A DNA stretch of 64,000 nucleotides, taken from Cherax quadricarinatus (lineage: Eukaryota > Arthropoda > Malacostraca > Decapoda > Parastacidae). The position numbers were made by a program, and so were the translations under genes. The stretch is taken from assembly GCF_038502225.1 (NCBI RefSeq), contig NC_091374.1, positions 3,051,714-3,115,713 on the forward strand. Direction: 5' to 3'. How positions within the stretch are numbered: the stretch's first letter is position 1; each line of letters begins with the position of its first letter. Positions 12,045 through 22,692 of this stretch are shown here, one piece after another. The notes beneath the pieces were generated by a model that was not told where the DNA came from, made no database searches, and worked only from the letters and a program-made list of their open reading frames with translations.

Positions 12045-15000
12045 TGTAAGTACGTACCTGGTCGTGTAGGTACTTGTTATTTTGTGTAATTACCTGTCTA
12101 GTGTGTCAGTACTTGGTCTAGTGTGTCTGTACTTGGTCTAGTGTGTCTGTACTTGGTGTAGTGTGTCAGTACTTGGTCTAGTGTGTCTGTACTTGGTGTA
12201 GTGTGTCTGTACTTGGTCTAGTGTGTCTGTACTTGGTGTAGTGTGTCAGTACTTGGTCTAGTGTGTCTGTACTTGGTCTAGTGTGTCTGTACTTGGTGTA
12301 GTGTGTCAGTACTTGGTCTAGTGTGTCTGTACTTGGTGTAGTGTGTCTGTACTTGGTCTAGTGTGTCTGTACTTGGTGTAGTGTGTCTGTACTTGGTCTA
12401 GTGTGTCAGTACTTGCTCTAGTGTGTCTGTACTTGGTGTAGTGTGTCTGTACTTGGTCTAGTGTGTCAGTACTTGGTCTAGTGTGTCAGTACTTGGTCTA
12501 GTGTGTCTGTACTTGGTGTAGTGTGTCTGTACTTGGTCTAGTGTGTCTGTACTTGGTGTAGTGTGTCAGTACTTGGTCTAGTGTGTCTGTACTTGGTGTA
12601 GTGTGTCTGTACTTGGTCTAGTGTGTCTGTACTTGGTGTAGTGTGTCTGTACTTGGTCTAGTGTGTCAGTACTTGCTCTAGTGTGTCTGTACTTGGTGTA
12701 GTGTGTCTGTACTTGGTCTAGTGTGTCAGTACTTGGTCTAGTGTGTCAGTACTTGGTCTAGTGTGTCTGTACTTGGTGTAGTGTGTCTGTACTTGGTCTA
12801 GTGTGTCAGTACTTGGTGTAGTGTGTCTGTACTTGGTCTAGTGTGTCTGTACTTGGTCTAGTGTGTCAGTACTTGGTCTAGTGTGTCAGTACTTGGTGTA
12901 GTGTGTCTGTACTTGGTCTAGTGTGTCTGTACTTGGTGTAGTGTGTCTGTACTTGGTGTAGTGTGTCAGTACTTGGTGTAGTGTGTCAGTACTTGGTGTA
13001 GTGTGTCTGTACTTGGTCTAGTGTGTCTGTACTTGGTGTAGTGTGTCAGTACTTGGTCTAGTGTGTCTGTACTTGGTGTAGTGTGTCAGTACTTGGTGTA
13101 GTGTGTCTGTACTTGGTGTAGTGTGTCTGTACTTGGTCTAGTGTGTCAGTACTTGGTCTAGTGTGTCTGTACTTGGTGTAGTGTGTCAGTACTTGGTGTA
13201 GTGTGTCTGTACTTGGTCTAGTGTGTCAGTACTTGGTGTAGTGTGTCAGTACTTGGTGTAGTGTGTCTGTACTTGGTGTAGTGTGTCTGTACTTGGTCTA
13301 GTGTGTCAGTACTTGGTCTAGTGTGTCTGTACTTGGTCTAGTGTGTCTGTACTTGGTGTAGTGTGTCTGTACTTGGTGTAGTGTGTCTGTACTTGGTGTA
13401 GTGTGTCTGTACTTGGTCTAGTGTGTCTGTACTTGGTCTAGTGTGTCTGTACTTGGTGTAGTGTGTCTGTACTTGGTGTAGTGTGTCTGTACTTGGTCTA
13501 GTGTGTCAGTACTTGGTGTAGTGTGTCTGTACTTGGTGTAGTGTGTCTGTACTTGGTCTAGTGTGTCTGTACTTGGTCTAGTGTGTCTGTACTTGCTGTA
13601 GTGTGTCTGTACTTGGTCTAGTGTGTCAGTACTTGGTCTAGTGTGTCTGTACTTGGTCTAGTGTGTCAGTACTTGGTCTAGTGTGTCAGTACTTGGTCTA
13701 GTGTGTCTGTACTTGGTCTAGTGTGTCTGTACTTGGTCTAGTGTGTCTGTACTTGGTGTAGTGCATCTGTACTTGGTGTAGTGTGTCAGTACTTGGTCTA
13801 GTGTGTCTGTACTTATTCTAGTGTGTCAGTACTTGGTCTAGTGTGTCAGTACTTGGTCTAGTGTGTCTGTACTTGGTGTAGTGTGTCTGTACTTGGTGTA
13901 GTGTGTCTGTACTTGGTCTAGTGTGTCAGTACTTGGTGTAGTGTGTCTGTACTTGGTCTAGTGTGTCTGTACTTGGTGTAGTGTGTCAGTACTTGGTCTA
14001 GTGTGTCAGTACTTGGTCTAGTGTGTCTGTACTTGGTCTAGTGTGTCTGTACTTGGTGTAGTGTGTCTGTACTTGGTGTAGTGTGTCTGTACTTGGTGTA
14101 GTGTGTCTGTACTTGGTCTAGTGCGTCAGTACTTGATGTAGTGTGTCTGTACTTGGTCTAGTGTGTCAGTACTTGGTCTAGTGTGTCTGTACTTGGTGTA
14201 GTGTGTCTGTACTTGGTCTAGTGTGTCAGTACTTGGTGTAGTGTGTCTGTACTTGGTCTAGTGTGTCTGTACTTGGTCTAGTGTGTCAGTACTTGGTGTA
14301 GTGTGTCTGTACTTGGTCTAGTGTGTCTGTACGTGGTCTAGTGTGTCTGTACTTGGTGTAGTGTGTCTGTACTTGGTGTAGTGTGTCTGTACTTGGTCTA
14401 GTGTGTCTGTACTTGGTCTAGTGTGTCAGTACTTGGTCTAGTGTGTCAGTACTTGGTCTAGTGTGTCTGTACTTGGTGTAGTGTGTCTGTACTTGTTGTA
14501 GTGTGTCTGTACTTGGTCTAGTGTGTCTGTACTTGGTGTAGTGTGTCTGTACTTGGTGTAGTGTGTCTGTACTTGGTGTAGTGTGTCAGTACTTGGTCTA
14601 GTGTGTCAGTACTTGGTCTAGTGTGTCTGTACTTGGTGTAGTGTGTCTGTACTTGGTCTAGTGTGTCTGTACTTGGTGTAGTGTGTCTGTATTTGGTGTA
14701 GTGTGTCAGTACTTGGTCTAGTGTGTCTGTACTTGGTGTAGTGTGTCTGTACTTGGTGTAGTGTGTTAGTACTTGGTCTAGTGTGTCTGTACTTGGTGTA
14801 GTGTGTCTGTACTTGGTGTAGTGTGTCTGTACTTGGTGTAGTGTGTCTGTACTTGGTGTAGTGTGTCTGTACTTGGTGTAGTGTGTCAGTACTTGGTCTA
14901 GTGTGTCTGTACTTGGTGTAGTGTGTCTGTACTTGGTCTAGTGTGTCTGTACTTGGTGTAGTGTCTGTACTTGGTGTAGTGTGTCTGTACTTGGTGTAGT

Positions 15001-15160
15001 GTGTCAGTACTTGGTCTAGTGTGTCAGTACTTGGTGTAGTGTGTCTGTACTTGGTGTAGTGTGTCTGTACTTGGTGTAGTGTGTCAGTACTTGGTGTAGT
15101 GTGTCAGTACTTGGTCTAGTGTGTCAGTACTTGGTGTAGTGTGTCAGTACTTGGTCTAGT
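12045..15160. repeat. 20-bp minisatellite (GTGTGTCTGTACTTGGTCTA family), about 153 copies
   Basis: From 12097 the unit GTGTGTCTGTACTTGGTCTA repeats with a nearly perfect 20-bp period. Two positions are polymorphic (CTG/CAG and CTA/GTA). Length changes are almost absent; one short unit near 14961 shifts the phase. Degenerate units with both TACCTGG and TACTTG forms lie at 12045-12096 and may be remnants of the founder sequence. GTA and TAG in the unit interrupt most open frames. Confidence 0.97.
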
Positions 15161-18100
15161 GTGCAAGTACCTGGTGCAGTGTGCAAGTACCTGGTGCAGT
15201 GTGCAAGTACCTGGTGCAGTGTGCAAGTACCTGGTGCAGTGTGCAAGTACCTGGTGCAGTGTGCAAGTACCTGGTGCAGTGTGCAAGTACCTGGTGCAGT
15301 GTGCAAGTACCTGGTGCAGTGTGCAAGTACCTGGTGCAGTGTGCAAGTACCTGGTGCAGTGTGCCAGTACCTGGTGCAGTGTGCAAGTACCTGGTGCAGT
15401 GTGCAAGTACCTGGTGCAGTGTGCAAGTACCTGGTGCAGTGTGCAAGTACCTGGTGCAGTGTGCAAGTACCTGGTGCAGTGTGCAAGTACCTGGTGCAGT
15501 GTGCAAGTACCTGGTACCTGGCAGTGTGCAAGTACCTGGTGCAGTGTGCAAGTACCTGGTGTACCTCAGTGTGCAGTGTGCAAGTACCTGGTGCAGTGTG
15601 CAAGTACCTGGTGCAGTGTGCAAGTACCTGGTGCAGTGTGCAAGTACCTGGTGCTGTTCAGTGTGCAAGTAGTGCAGTGTGCAAGTACCTGGTGCAGTGT
15701 GCAAGTACCTGGTGCAGTGTGCAAGTACCTGGTGCAGTGTGCAAGTACCTGGTGCAGTGTGCAAGTACCTGGTGCAGTGTGCAAGTACCTGGTTCAGTGT
15801 GCAAGTACCTGGTGCAGTGTGCAAGTACCTGGTGCAGTGTGCAAGTACCTGGTTCAGTGTGCAAGTACCTGGTGCAGTGTGCAAGTACCTGGTGCAGTGT
15901 GCAAGTACCTGGTGCAGTGTGCAAGTACCTGGTTCAGTGTGCAAGTACCAGTGTGCAAGTACCTGGCAGTGTGCAAGTACCTGGTGCAGTGTGCAAGTAC
16001 CTGGTGCAGTGTGCAAGTACCTGGTGCAGTGTGCAAGTACCTGGTGCAGTGTGCAAGTACCTGGTGCAGTACCTGGTGCAGTGTGCAAGTACCTGGTTCA
16101 GTGTGCAAGTACCTGGTGCAGTGTGCAAGTACCTGGTTCAGTGTGCAAGTACTGGTGCAGTGTGCAAGTGCAGTGTGCAAGTACCTGGTGAAGTGTGCAA
16201 GTACCAGTGTGCAAGTACCTGGTGCAGTGTGCAAGTACCCAGTGTGCAAGTCAGTGTGCAAGTACCTGGTTCAGTGTGCAAGTACCTGGTGCAGTGTGCA
16301 AGTACCTGGTTCAGTGTGCAAGTACCCTGCAAGTACCTGGCAGTGTGCAAGTACCTGGTGCAGTGTGCAAGTACCTGGTGCAGTGTGCAAGTACCTGGTT
16401 CAGTGTGCAAGTACCTGGTGCAGTGTGCAAGTACCTGGTGCAGTGTGCAAGTACCTGGTTGCAGTGTGCAAGTACCTGGTGCAGTGTGCAAGTACCTGGT
16501 GCAGTGTGCAAGTACCTGGTGCAGTGTGCAAGTACCTGGTGCAGTGTGCAAGTACCTGGTGCAGTGTGCAAGTACCTGGTGCAGTGTGCAAGTACCTGGT
16601 GGTTCAGTGTGCAAGTACCTGGTGCAGTGTGCAAGTACCTGGTGCAGTGTGCAAGTAGTGTGCAAGTACCTGGTGCAGTGTGCAAGTACCTGGTGCAGTG
16701 TGCAAGTACCTGGTGCAGTGTGCAAGTACCTGGTGCTGCAAGTACCTGGCAGTGTGCAAGTACCTGGTGCAGTGTGCAAGTACCTGGTGCAGTGTGCAAG
16801 TACCTGGTGCAGTGTGCAAGTACCTGGTGCAGTGTGCAAGTACCTGGTGCAGTGTGCAAGTACCTGGTTCAGTGTGCAAGTACCTGGTGCAGTGTGCAAG
16901 TACCTGGTTCAGTGTGCAAGTACCTGGTGCAGTGTGCAAGTACCTGGTTCAGTGTGCAAGTACCAGTGTGGTGCAGTGTGCTAGTACCTGGTGCAGTGTG
17001 CAAGTACCTGGTGCAGTGTGCAAGTACCTGGTGCAGTGTGCAAGTACCTGGTGCAGTGTGCAAGTACCAGTGTGCAAGTACCTGGTGCAGTGTGCAAGTA
17101 CCTGCAGTGTTCAGTGTGCAAGTACCTGGTTCAGTGTGCAAGTACCTGGTGCAGTGTGCAAGTACCTGGTGCAGTGTGCAAGTACCTGGTGCAGTGTGCA
17201 AGTACCTGGTGCAGTGTGCAAGTACCTGGTGCAGTGTGCAAGTACCTGGTTCAGTGTGCAAGTACCTGGTGCAGTGTGCAAGTACCAGTGTGCAAGTACC
17301 TGGTTCAGTGTGCAAGTACCTGCAAGTGCAGTGTGCAAGTACCTGGAGCAGTGCGCAAGTACCTGGTGCAGTGTGCAAGTACCTGGTGCAGTGTGCAAGT
17401 ACCTGGTGCAGTGTGCAAGTACCTGGTGCAGTGTGCAAGTACCTGGTGCAGTGTGCAAGTACCTGGTGCAGTGTGCAAGTACCTGGTGCAGTGTGCAAGT
17501 ACCTGGTGCAGTGTGCAAGTACCTGGTGCAGTGTGCAAGTACCTGGTGCAGTGTGCAAGTACCTGGTGCAGTGTGCAAGTACCTGGTTCAGTGTGCAAGT
17601 ACCTGGTGCAGTGTGCAAGTACCTGGTGCAGTGTGCAAGTACCTGGTGCAGTGTGCAAGTACCTGGTGCAGTGTGCAAGTACCTGGTGCAGTGTGCAAGT
17701 ACCTGGTGCAGTGTGCAAGAACCTGGTCAAGAGTGCAAGTACCTGGTGGAGCAGCGCGCAAGCACCTGGTGCAGTGTGCAAGTACCTGGTGCAGTGTGCA
17801 AGTACCTGGTTCAGTGTGCAAGTACCTGGTGCAGTGTGCAAGTACCTGGTGCAGTGTGCAAGTACCTGGCAGTGTGCAAGTACCTGGTGCAGTGTGCAAG
17901 TACCTGGTGCAGTGTGCAAGTACCTGGTGCGGAGTGCAAGTACCTGGTACCTGGTGCAGTGTGCAAGTACCTGGTGCTGCAAGTGCAGTGTGCAAGTACC
18001 TGGTTCAGTGTGCAAGTACCTGGTGCAGTGTGCAAGTACCTGGTTCAGTGTGCAAGTACCTGGTGCAGTGTGCAAGTACCTGGTTCAGTGTGCAAGTACC

Positions 18101-21100
18101 TGGTGCAGTGTGCAAGTACCTGGTGCAGTGTGCAAGTACCTGGTGCAGTGTGCAAGTACCTGGTTCAGTGTGCAAGTACCTGGTGCAGTGTGCAAGTACC
18201 TGGTTCAGTGTGCAAGTACCTGGTTCAGTGTGCAAGTACCTGGTTCAGTGTGCAAGTACCTGGTTCAGTGTGCAAGTACCTGGTGCAGTGTGCAAGTACC
18301 TGGTGCAGTGTGCAAGTACCTGGTGCAGTGTGCAAGTACCTGGTTCAGTGTGCAAGTACCTGGTGCAGTGTGCAAGTGCAAGTACCTGGTGCAGTGTGCA
18401 AGTACCTGGTGCAGTGTGCAAGTACCTGGTGCAGTGTGCAAGTACCTGCAAGTACCTGGTGCAGTGTGCAAGTACCTGGTGCAGTGTGCAAGTACCTGGT
18501 TCAGTGTGCAAGTACCTGGTGCAGTGTGCAAGTACCTGGTGCAGTGTGCAAGTACCTGGTGCAGTGTGCAAGTACCTGGTGCAGTGTGCAAGTACCTGGT
18601 GCAGTGTGCAAGTACCTGGTGCAGTGTGCAAGTACCTGGTTCAGTGTGCAAGTACCTGGTGCAGTGTGCAAGTACCTGGTGCAGTGTGCAAGTACCTGGT
18701 TCAGTGTGCAAGTACCTGGTTCAGTGTGCAAGTACCCAGTGTGCAAGTTCAGTGTGCAAGTACCTGGTTCAGTGTGCAAGTACCTGGTGCAGTGTGCAAG
18801 TACCTGGTGCAGTGTGCAAGTACCTGGTGCAGTGTGCAAGTACCTGGTGCAGTGTGCAAGTACCTGGTGCAGTGTGCAAGTACCTGGTGCAGTGTGCAAG
18901 TACCTGGTGCAGTGTGCAAGTACCTGGTGCAGTGTGCAAGTACCTGGTGCAGTGTGCAAGTACCTGGTGCAGTGTGCAAGTCCCTGGTGCAGTGTGCAAG
19001 TAGTAGTGTGCCTGGTGCAGTGTGCAAGTACCTGGTGCAAGTAGTGTGCAAGTACCTGGTGCAGTGTGCAAGTACCTGGTTCAGTGTGCAAGTACCTGGT
19101 GCAGTGTGCAAGTACCTGGTTCAGTGTGCAAGTACCTGGTGCAGTGTGCAAGTACCTGGTTCAGTGTGCAAGTACCTGGTGCAGTGTGCAAGTACCTGGT
19201 GCAGTGTGCAAGTACCTGGTGCAGTGTGCAAGTACCTGGTGCAGTGTGCAAGTACCTGGTGCAGTGTGCAAGTACCTGGTGCAGTGTGCAAGTACCTGGT
19301 GCAGTGTGCAAGTACCTGGTGCAGTGTGCAAGTACCTGGTTCAGTGTGCAAGTACCTGGTGCAGTGTGCAAGTACCTGGTTCAGTGTGCAAGTACCTGGT
19401 GCAGTGTGCAAGTACCTGGTTCAGTGTGCAAGTACCTGGTGCAGTGTGCAAGTACCTGGTGCAGTGTGCAAGTACCTGGTGCAGTGTGCAAGTACCTGGT
19501 GCAGTGTGCAAGTACCTGGTGCAGTGTGCAAGTACCTGGTGCAGTGTGCAAGTACCTGGTGCAGTGTGCAAGTACCTGGTGCAGTGTGCAAGTACCTGCA
19601 GTGTGCAAGTACCTGGTTCAGTGTGCAAGTACCTGGTGCAGTGTGCAAGTACCTGGTGCAGTGTGCAAGTACCTGGTGCAGTGTGCAAGTACCTGGTGCA
19701 GTGTGCAAGTACCTGGTGCAGTGTGCAAGTACCTGGTGCAGTGTTCAAGTACCTGGTGCAGTGTGCAAATACCTGGTACCTGGTGCAGTGTGCAAGTACC
19801 TGGTGCAGTGTGCAAGTACCTGGTGCAGTGTGCAAGTACCTGGTTCAGTGTGCAAGTACCTGGTGCAGTGTGCAAGTACCTGGTGCAGTGTGCAAGTACC
19901 TGGTGGTGCAGTGTGCAAGTACCTGGTGCAGTGTGCAAGTACCTGGTGCAGTGTGCAAGTACCTGGTGCAGTGTGCAAGTACCTGGTGCAGTGTGCAAGT
20001 ACCTGGTGCAGTGTGCAAGTACCTGGTTCAGTGTGCAAGTACCTGGTGCAGTGTGCAAGTACCTGGTGCAGTGTGCAAGTACCTGGTGCAGTGTGCAAGT
20101 ACCTGGTGCAGTGTGCAAGTACCTGGTGCAGTGTGCAAGTACCTGGTGCAGTGTGCAAGTACCTGGTGCAGTGTGCAAGTACCTGGTGCAGTGTGCAAGT
20201 ACCTGGTGCAGTGTGCAAGTACCTGGTGCAGTGTGCAAGTACCTGGTGCAGTGTGCAAGTACCTGGTGCAGTGTGCAAGTACCTGGTGCAGTGTGCAAGT
20301 ACCTGGTGCAGTGTGCAAGTACCTGGTGCAGTGTGCAAGTACCTGGTGCAGTGTGCAAGTACCTGGTGCAGTGTGCAAGTACCTGGTGCAGTGTGCAAGT
20401 ACCTGGTGCAGTGTGCAAGTACCTGGTGCAGTGTGCAAGTACCTGGTTCAGTGTGCAAGTAGTGTGCAAGTACCTGGTTCAGTGTGCAAGTACCTGGTGC
20501 AGTGTGCAAGTACCTTCAGTGTGCAAGTACCTGGTGCAGTGTGCAAGTACCTGGTGCAGTGTGCAAGTACCTGGTGCAGTGTGCAAGTACCTGGTGCAGT
20601 GTGCAAGTACCTGGTGCAGTGTGCAAGTACCTGGTGCAGTGTGCAAGTACCTGGTGCAGTGTGCAAGTACAGTGTGCAAGTACCTGGTTCAGTGTGCAAG
20701 TACCTGGTGCAGTGTGCAAGTACCTGGTTCAGTGTGCAAGTACCTGGTTCAGTGTGCAAGTACCTGGTGCAGTGTGCAAGTACCTGGTGCAGTGTGCAAG
20801 TACCTGGTGCAGTGTGCAAGTACCTGGTTCAGTGTGCAAGTACCTGGTGCAGTGTGCAAGTACCTGGTTCAGTGTGCAAGTACCTGGTGCAGTGTGCAAG
20901 TACCTGGTGCAGTGTGCAAGTACCTGGTGCAGTGTGCAAGTACCTGGTGCAGTGTGCAAGTACCTGGTGCAGTGTGCAAGTACCTGGTGCAGTGTGCAAG
21001 TACCTGGTTCAGTGTGCAAGTACCTGGTGCAGTGTGCAAGTACCTGGTGCAGTGTGCAAGTACCTGGTGCAGTGTACAAGTACCTGGTTCAGTGTGCAAG

Positions 21101-21141
21101 TACCTGGTTCAGTGTGCAAGTACCTGGTGCAGTGTGCAAGT
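15161..21141. repeat. 20-bp minisatellite (GTGCAAGTACCTGGTGCAGT family), about 295 copies
   Basis: The unit GTGCAAGTACCTGGTGCAGT repeats for about 6 kb. The main variant is GGTTCAGT. Unlike its left neighbour, this array carries many partial deletions and small duplications, for example at 15510-15560, 15650-15670, 15940-15965, 16140-16340, 16960-17110, 17715-17765, 17930-17990, 18370-18450, 18730-18755 and 19000-19045. All frames on both strands are largely open, so overlapping spurious frames of up to 1260 codons appear. No gene is supported. Confidence 0.97.
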
Positions 21142-21530
21142 ATATTGTATCACGTGAGTTTCTTACATGTTTTTAACGAGGTGATCACTCTTACACACAC
21201 AAGATGGATCAACTTGGGAAAGGTTCTGGAAAGAGCGTGGGAACTGAGAGGTGATATTCCTGTGTGTTTTATGCATTCGGAAAAACAATATTTGAGTTTC
21301 CCACACCTGACTGTCTAGAAATGGCTGTTGATCTCTCTCTTTTTCTATATCATAAACCGTGTGATGTTTAGTGAAGCGACGTTTAGCTAGGATGGTTAAA
21401 CTCATTGCACTACCCGGGGTTTTAAGAAAGCTACTGTACCACAAGACGGGCAGCCATCAGCATTTGTACGATAACTATCATCTAATGTGAGTTAGTAATG
21501 GTTCAGAATTGGCGAAATGTCCTCTAAAAT
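21142..21530. other. Unrecognised unique sequence
   Basis: No gene, repeat or RNA was recognised. The sequence runs from the end of the 20-bp array to the first of three SINE copies. Confidence 0.4.
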
Positions 21531-21541
21531 TTCCTTTCCAG
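21531..21541. repeat. 11-bp direct repeat, possible left target-site duplication
   Basis: TTCCTTTCCAG here is repeated exactly at 22121-22131. The two copies bracket the cluster of three SINE-like copies, as a target-site duplication would. Confidence 0.5.
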
Positions 21542-21718
21542 ACTCACGAAATCGTAATGACACGATTTCAAACAAACCATACCACGGGTGGAGATAGAAC
21601 CCGCGGTTAGAGAGTCTCAAAACTCCAGACCGTCGCGTTAGCCACTAAACCAGCTAGCTACAATAAGATTCGTCCAGCTAGGTATATTCCTACACCATAG
21701 GAAGGTTAGGATAGGCAC
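21541..21718 (-). mobile_element. tRNA-derived SINE, copy A (left arm of inverted pair)
   Basis: Read on the minus strand, it begins near CCTATGGTGTAGGAATATAC and continues through a tRNA-like segment. The B-box GGTTCTATCTC is encoded by 21591-21601. It ends in GATTTCGTGAGTC at 21541. It is nearly the reverse complement of copy B over about 160 bp, so A and B can form a long hairpin with a loop of about 20 nt. The tRNA-like part is too altered to be a working tRNA. Confidence 0.7.
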
Positions 21719-21719
21719 C

Positions 21720-21880
21720 ACTATAGTGTAGAAATATACCTAGTTAGATGAATCTTATCGTGGCTAGCTGGTCCAGTGGCTAACGCGACGGTCTGGAGTT
21801 TTGAGACTCTCTGACCGCGGGTTCAATCCCGGCCGGGGTATGGTTTGTTTGTAATCTTGTCATTACGATTTCGTGAGTCA
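21720..21880 (+). mobile_element. tRNA-derived SINE, copy B (right arm of inverted pair)
   Basis: TGGTCCAGTGGC at 21769-21780 resembles an A-box and GGTTCAATCCC at 21820-21830 is a good B-box. The intervening stretch has an anticodon-arm-like GGAGT/ACTCT stem with only a six-base loop. This supports a tRNA-derived SINE head rather than a functional tRNA. The element continues through GTATGGTTTGTTTG to GATTTCGTGAGTC. Confidence 0.7.
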
Positions 21881-21969
21881 TGTTGACGGCAGTGAAGGGA
21901 CTTGAGCTAGAGTTCGTCACGGCCACGCTAGCTGGAGATTCGGCTGTAAAAACTTGCATTTGTGGTCAC

Positions 21970-22120
21970 AGAGGTGCCTGTGCTAACCTTCCTATGGTGT
22001 AGAAATATACCTAGCTGGACGAAATTTATTGTAGCTAGCTGGTCCAGTGGCTAACGCGACGGGCTGGAGTTTTGAGACTCTCTGACCGCGGGTTCTATCC
22101 CCACCCGTGGTATGGTTTGT
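21970..22120 (+). mobile_element. tRNA-derived SINE, copy C
   Basis: It repeats the copy B features in the same orientation: AACCTTCCTATGGTGTAGAA near 21985, the A-box-like TGGTCCAGTGGC near 22040-22051 and the B-box GGTTCTATCCC at 22091-22101. It is cut short at TATGGTTTGT, immediately followed by the second TTCCTTTCCAG. The stretch between copies B and C (21881-21970) may be SINE body sequence. Confidence 0.65.
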
Positions 22121-22131
22121 TTCCTTTCCAG
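22121..22131. repeat. 11-bp direct repeat, possible right target-site duplication
   Basis: An exact copy of TTCCTTTCCAG at 21531-21541, placed immediately after the truncated end of SINE copy C. Confidence 0.5.
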
Positions 22132-22399
22132 CTTGTGGCTTAGTTGTGAATTGTTGCAGAACAGTATTATGGCGTTTAGTGTCTTTTTTTAATATTTAAC
22201 TACCACGGGCTCAATAAAATGTATCCTGGAGGTTGACTGGACAAAAAAAAATATATTAGAATTATTACCTAGGTATTAATTATAATATAGAAATAATGCG
22301 TCATGGTTTTTTGTGACTTCTAATACTTCCTCGTTACTGAGAGACGCAAAAAAAAGATGAAACTCGAAATATTTAAGTTTACCTTGGAAAGTTGGGAAT

Positions 22400-22403
<4 letters not shown>

Positions 22404-22459
<56 letters not shown>
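22404..22459. repeat. (GA)n microsatellite
   Basis: About 28 uninterrupted GA dinucleotides. The flanks at 22132-22403 and 22460-22550 show no recognised feature. Confidence 0.97.
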
Positions 22460-22462
<3 letters not shown>

Positions 22463-22550
22463 TATTTCACTCAGCACTATCACAGGCACAACCTTCAACA
22501 GTATTTCCTCTAGGTAGAATCTCCGAGAGTCAGCTTCAGTATGTCTGATA

Positions 22551-22640
22551 AATTTAGACACATGTCTAACACTTGGGTATCTTAATGGTGATGAGTCGCC
22601 CCACAGTGGATGTCATCAGTGCATACCACCATAAGCTCCA
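22551..22640 (-). mobile_element. Decayed Penelope-like fragment with hammerhead-like remnant
   Basis: On the minus strand, CTGATGA (22613-22619) matches the hammerhead core. It is followed by a weak CCAC/GTGG hairpin and GGCGAC (22595-22600), where relatives near 26.8 kb have GGCGAAACG. Downstream are TTAAGATACCCAA and a GACATGTGTCT match to the same relatives. The GAAA box is lost, so this is a remnant. Confidence 0.4.
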
Positions 22641-22692
22641 CGGAGAACCATCACCCAACACTAGCACCAGGAGAGTTTGAAGACCCTTACCT

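Noticed and set aside
15141..21318. Cys-, Val- and Tyr-rich frames of up to 1260 codons on the plus strand
   Set aside because: All frames on both strands are open because of the 20-bp unit; numerous indels scramble the frame without consequence.
21761..21840. Possible functional tRNA gene
   Set aside because: B-box and A-box-like words exist, but the anticodon arm has a six-base loop and no good acceptor stem. Three copies with shared flanks point to a SINE.
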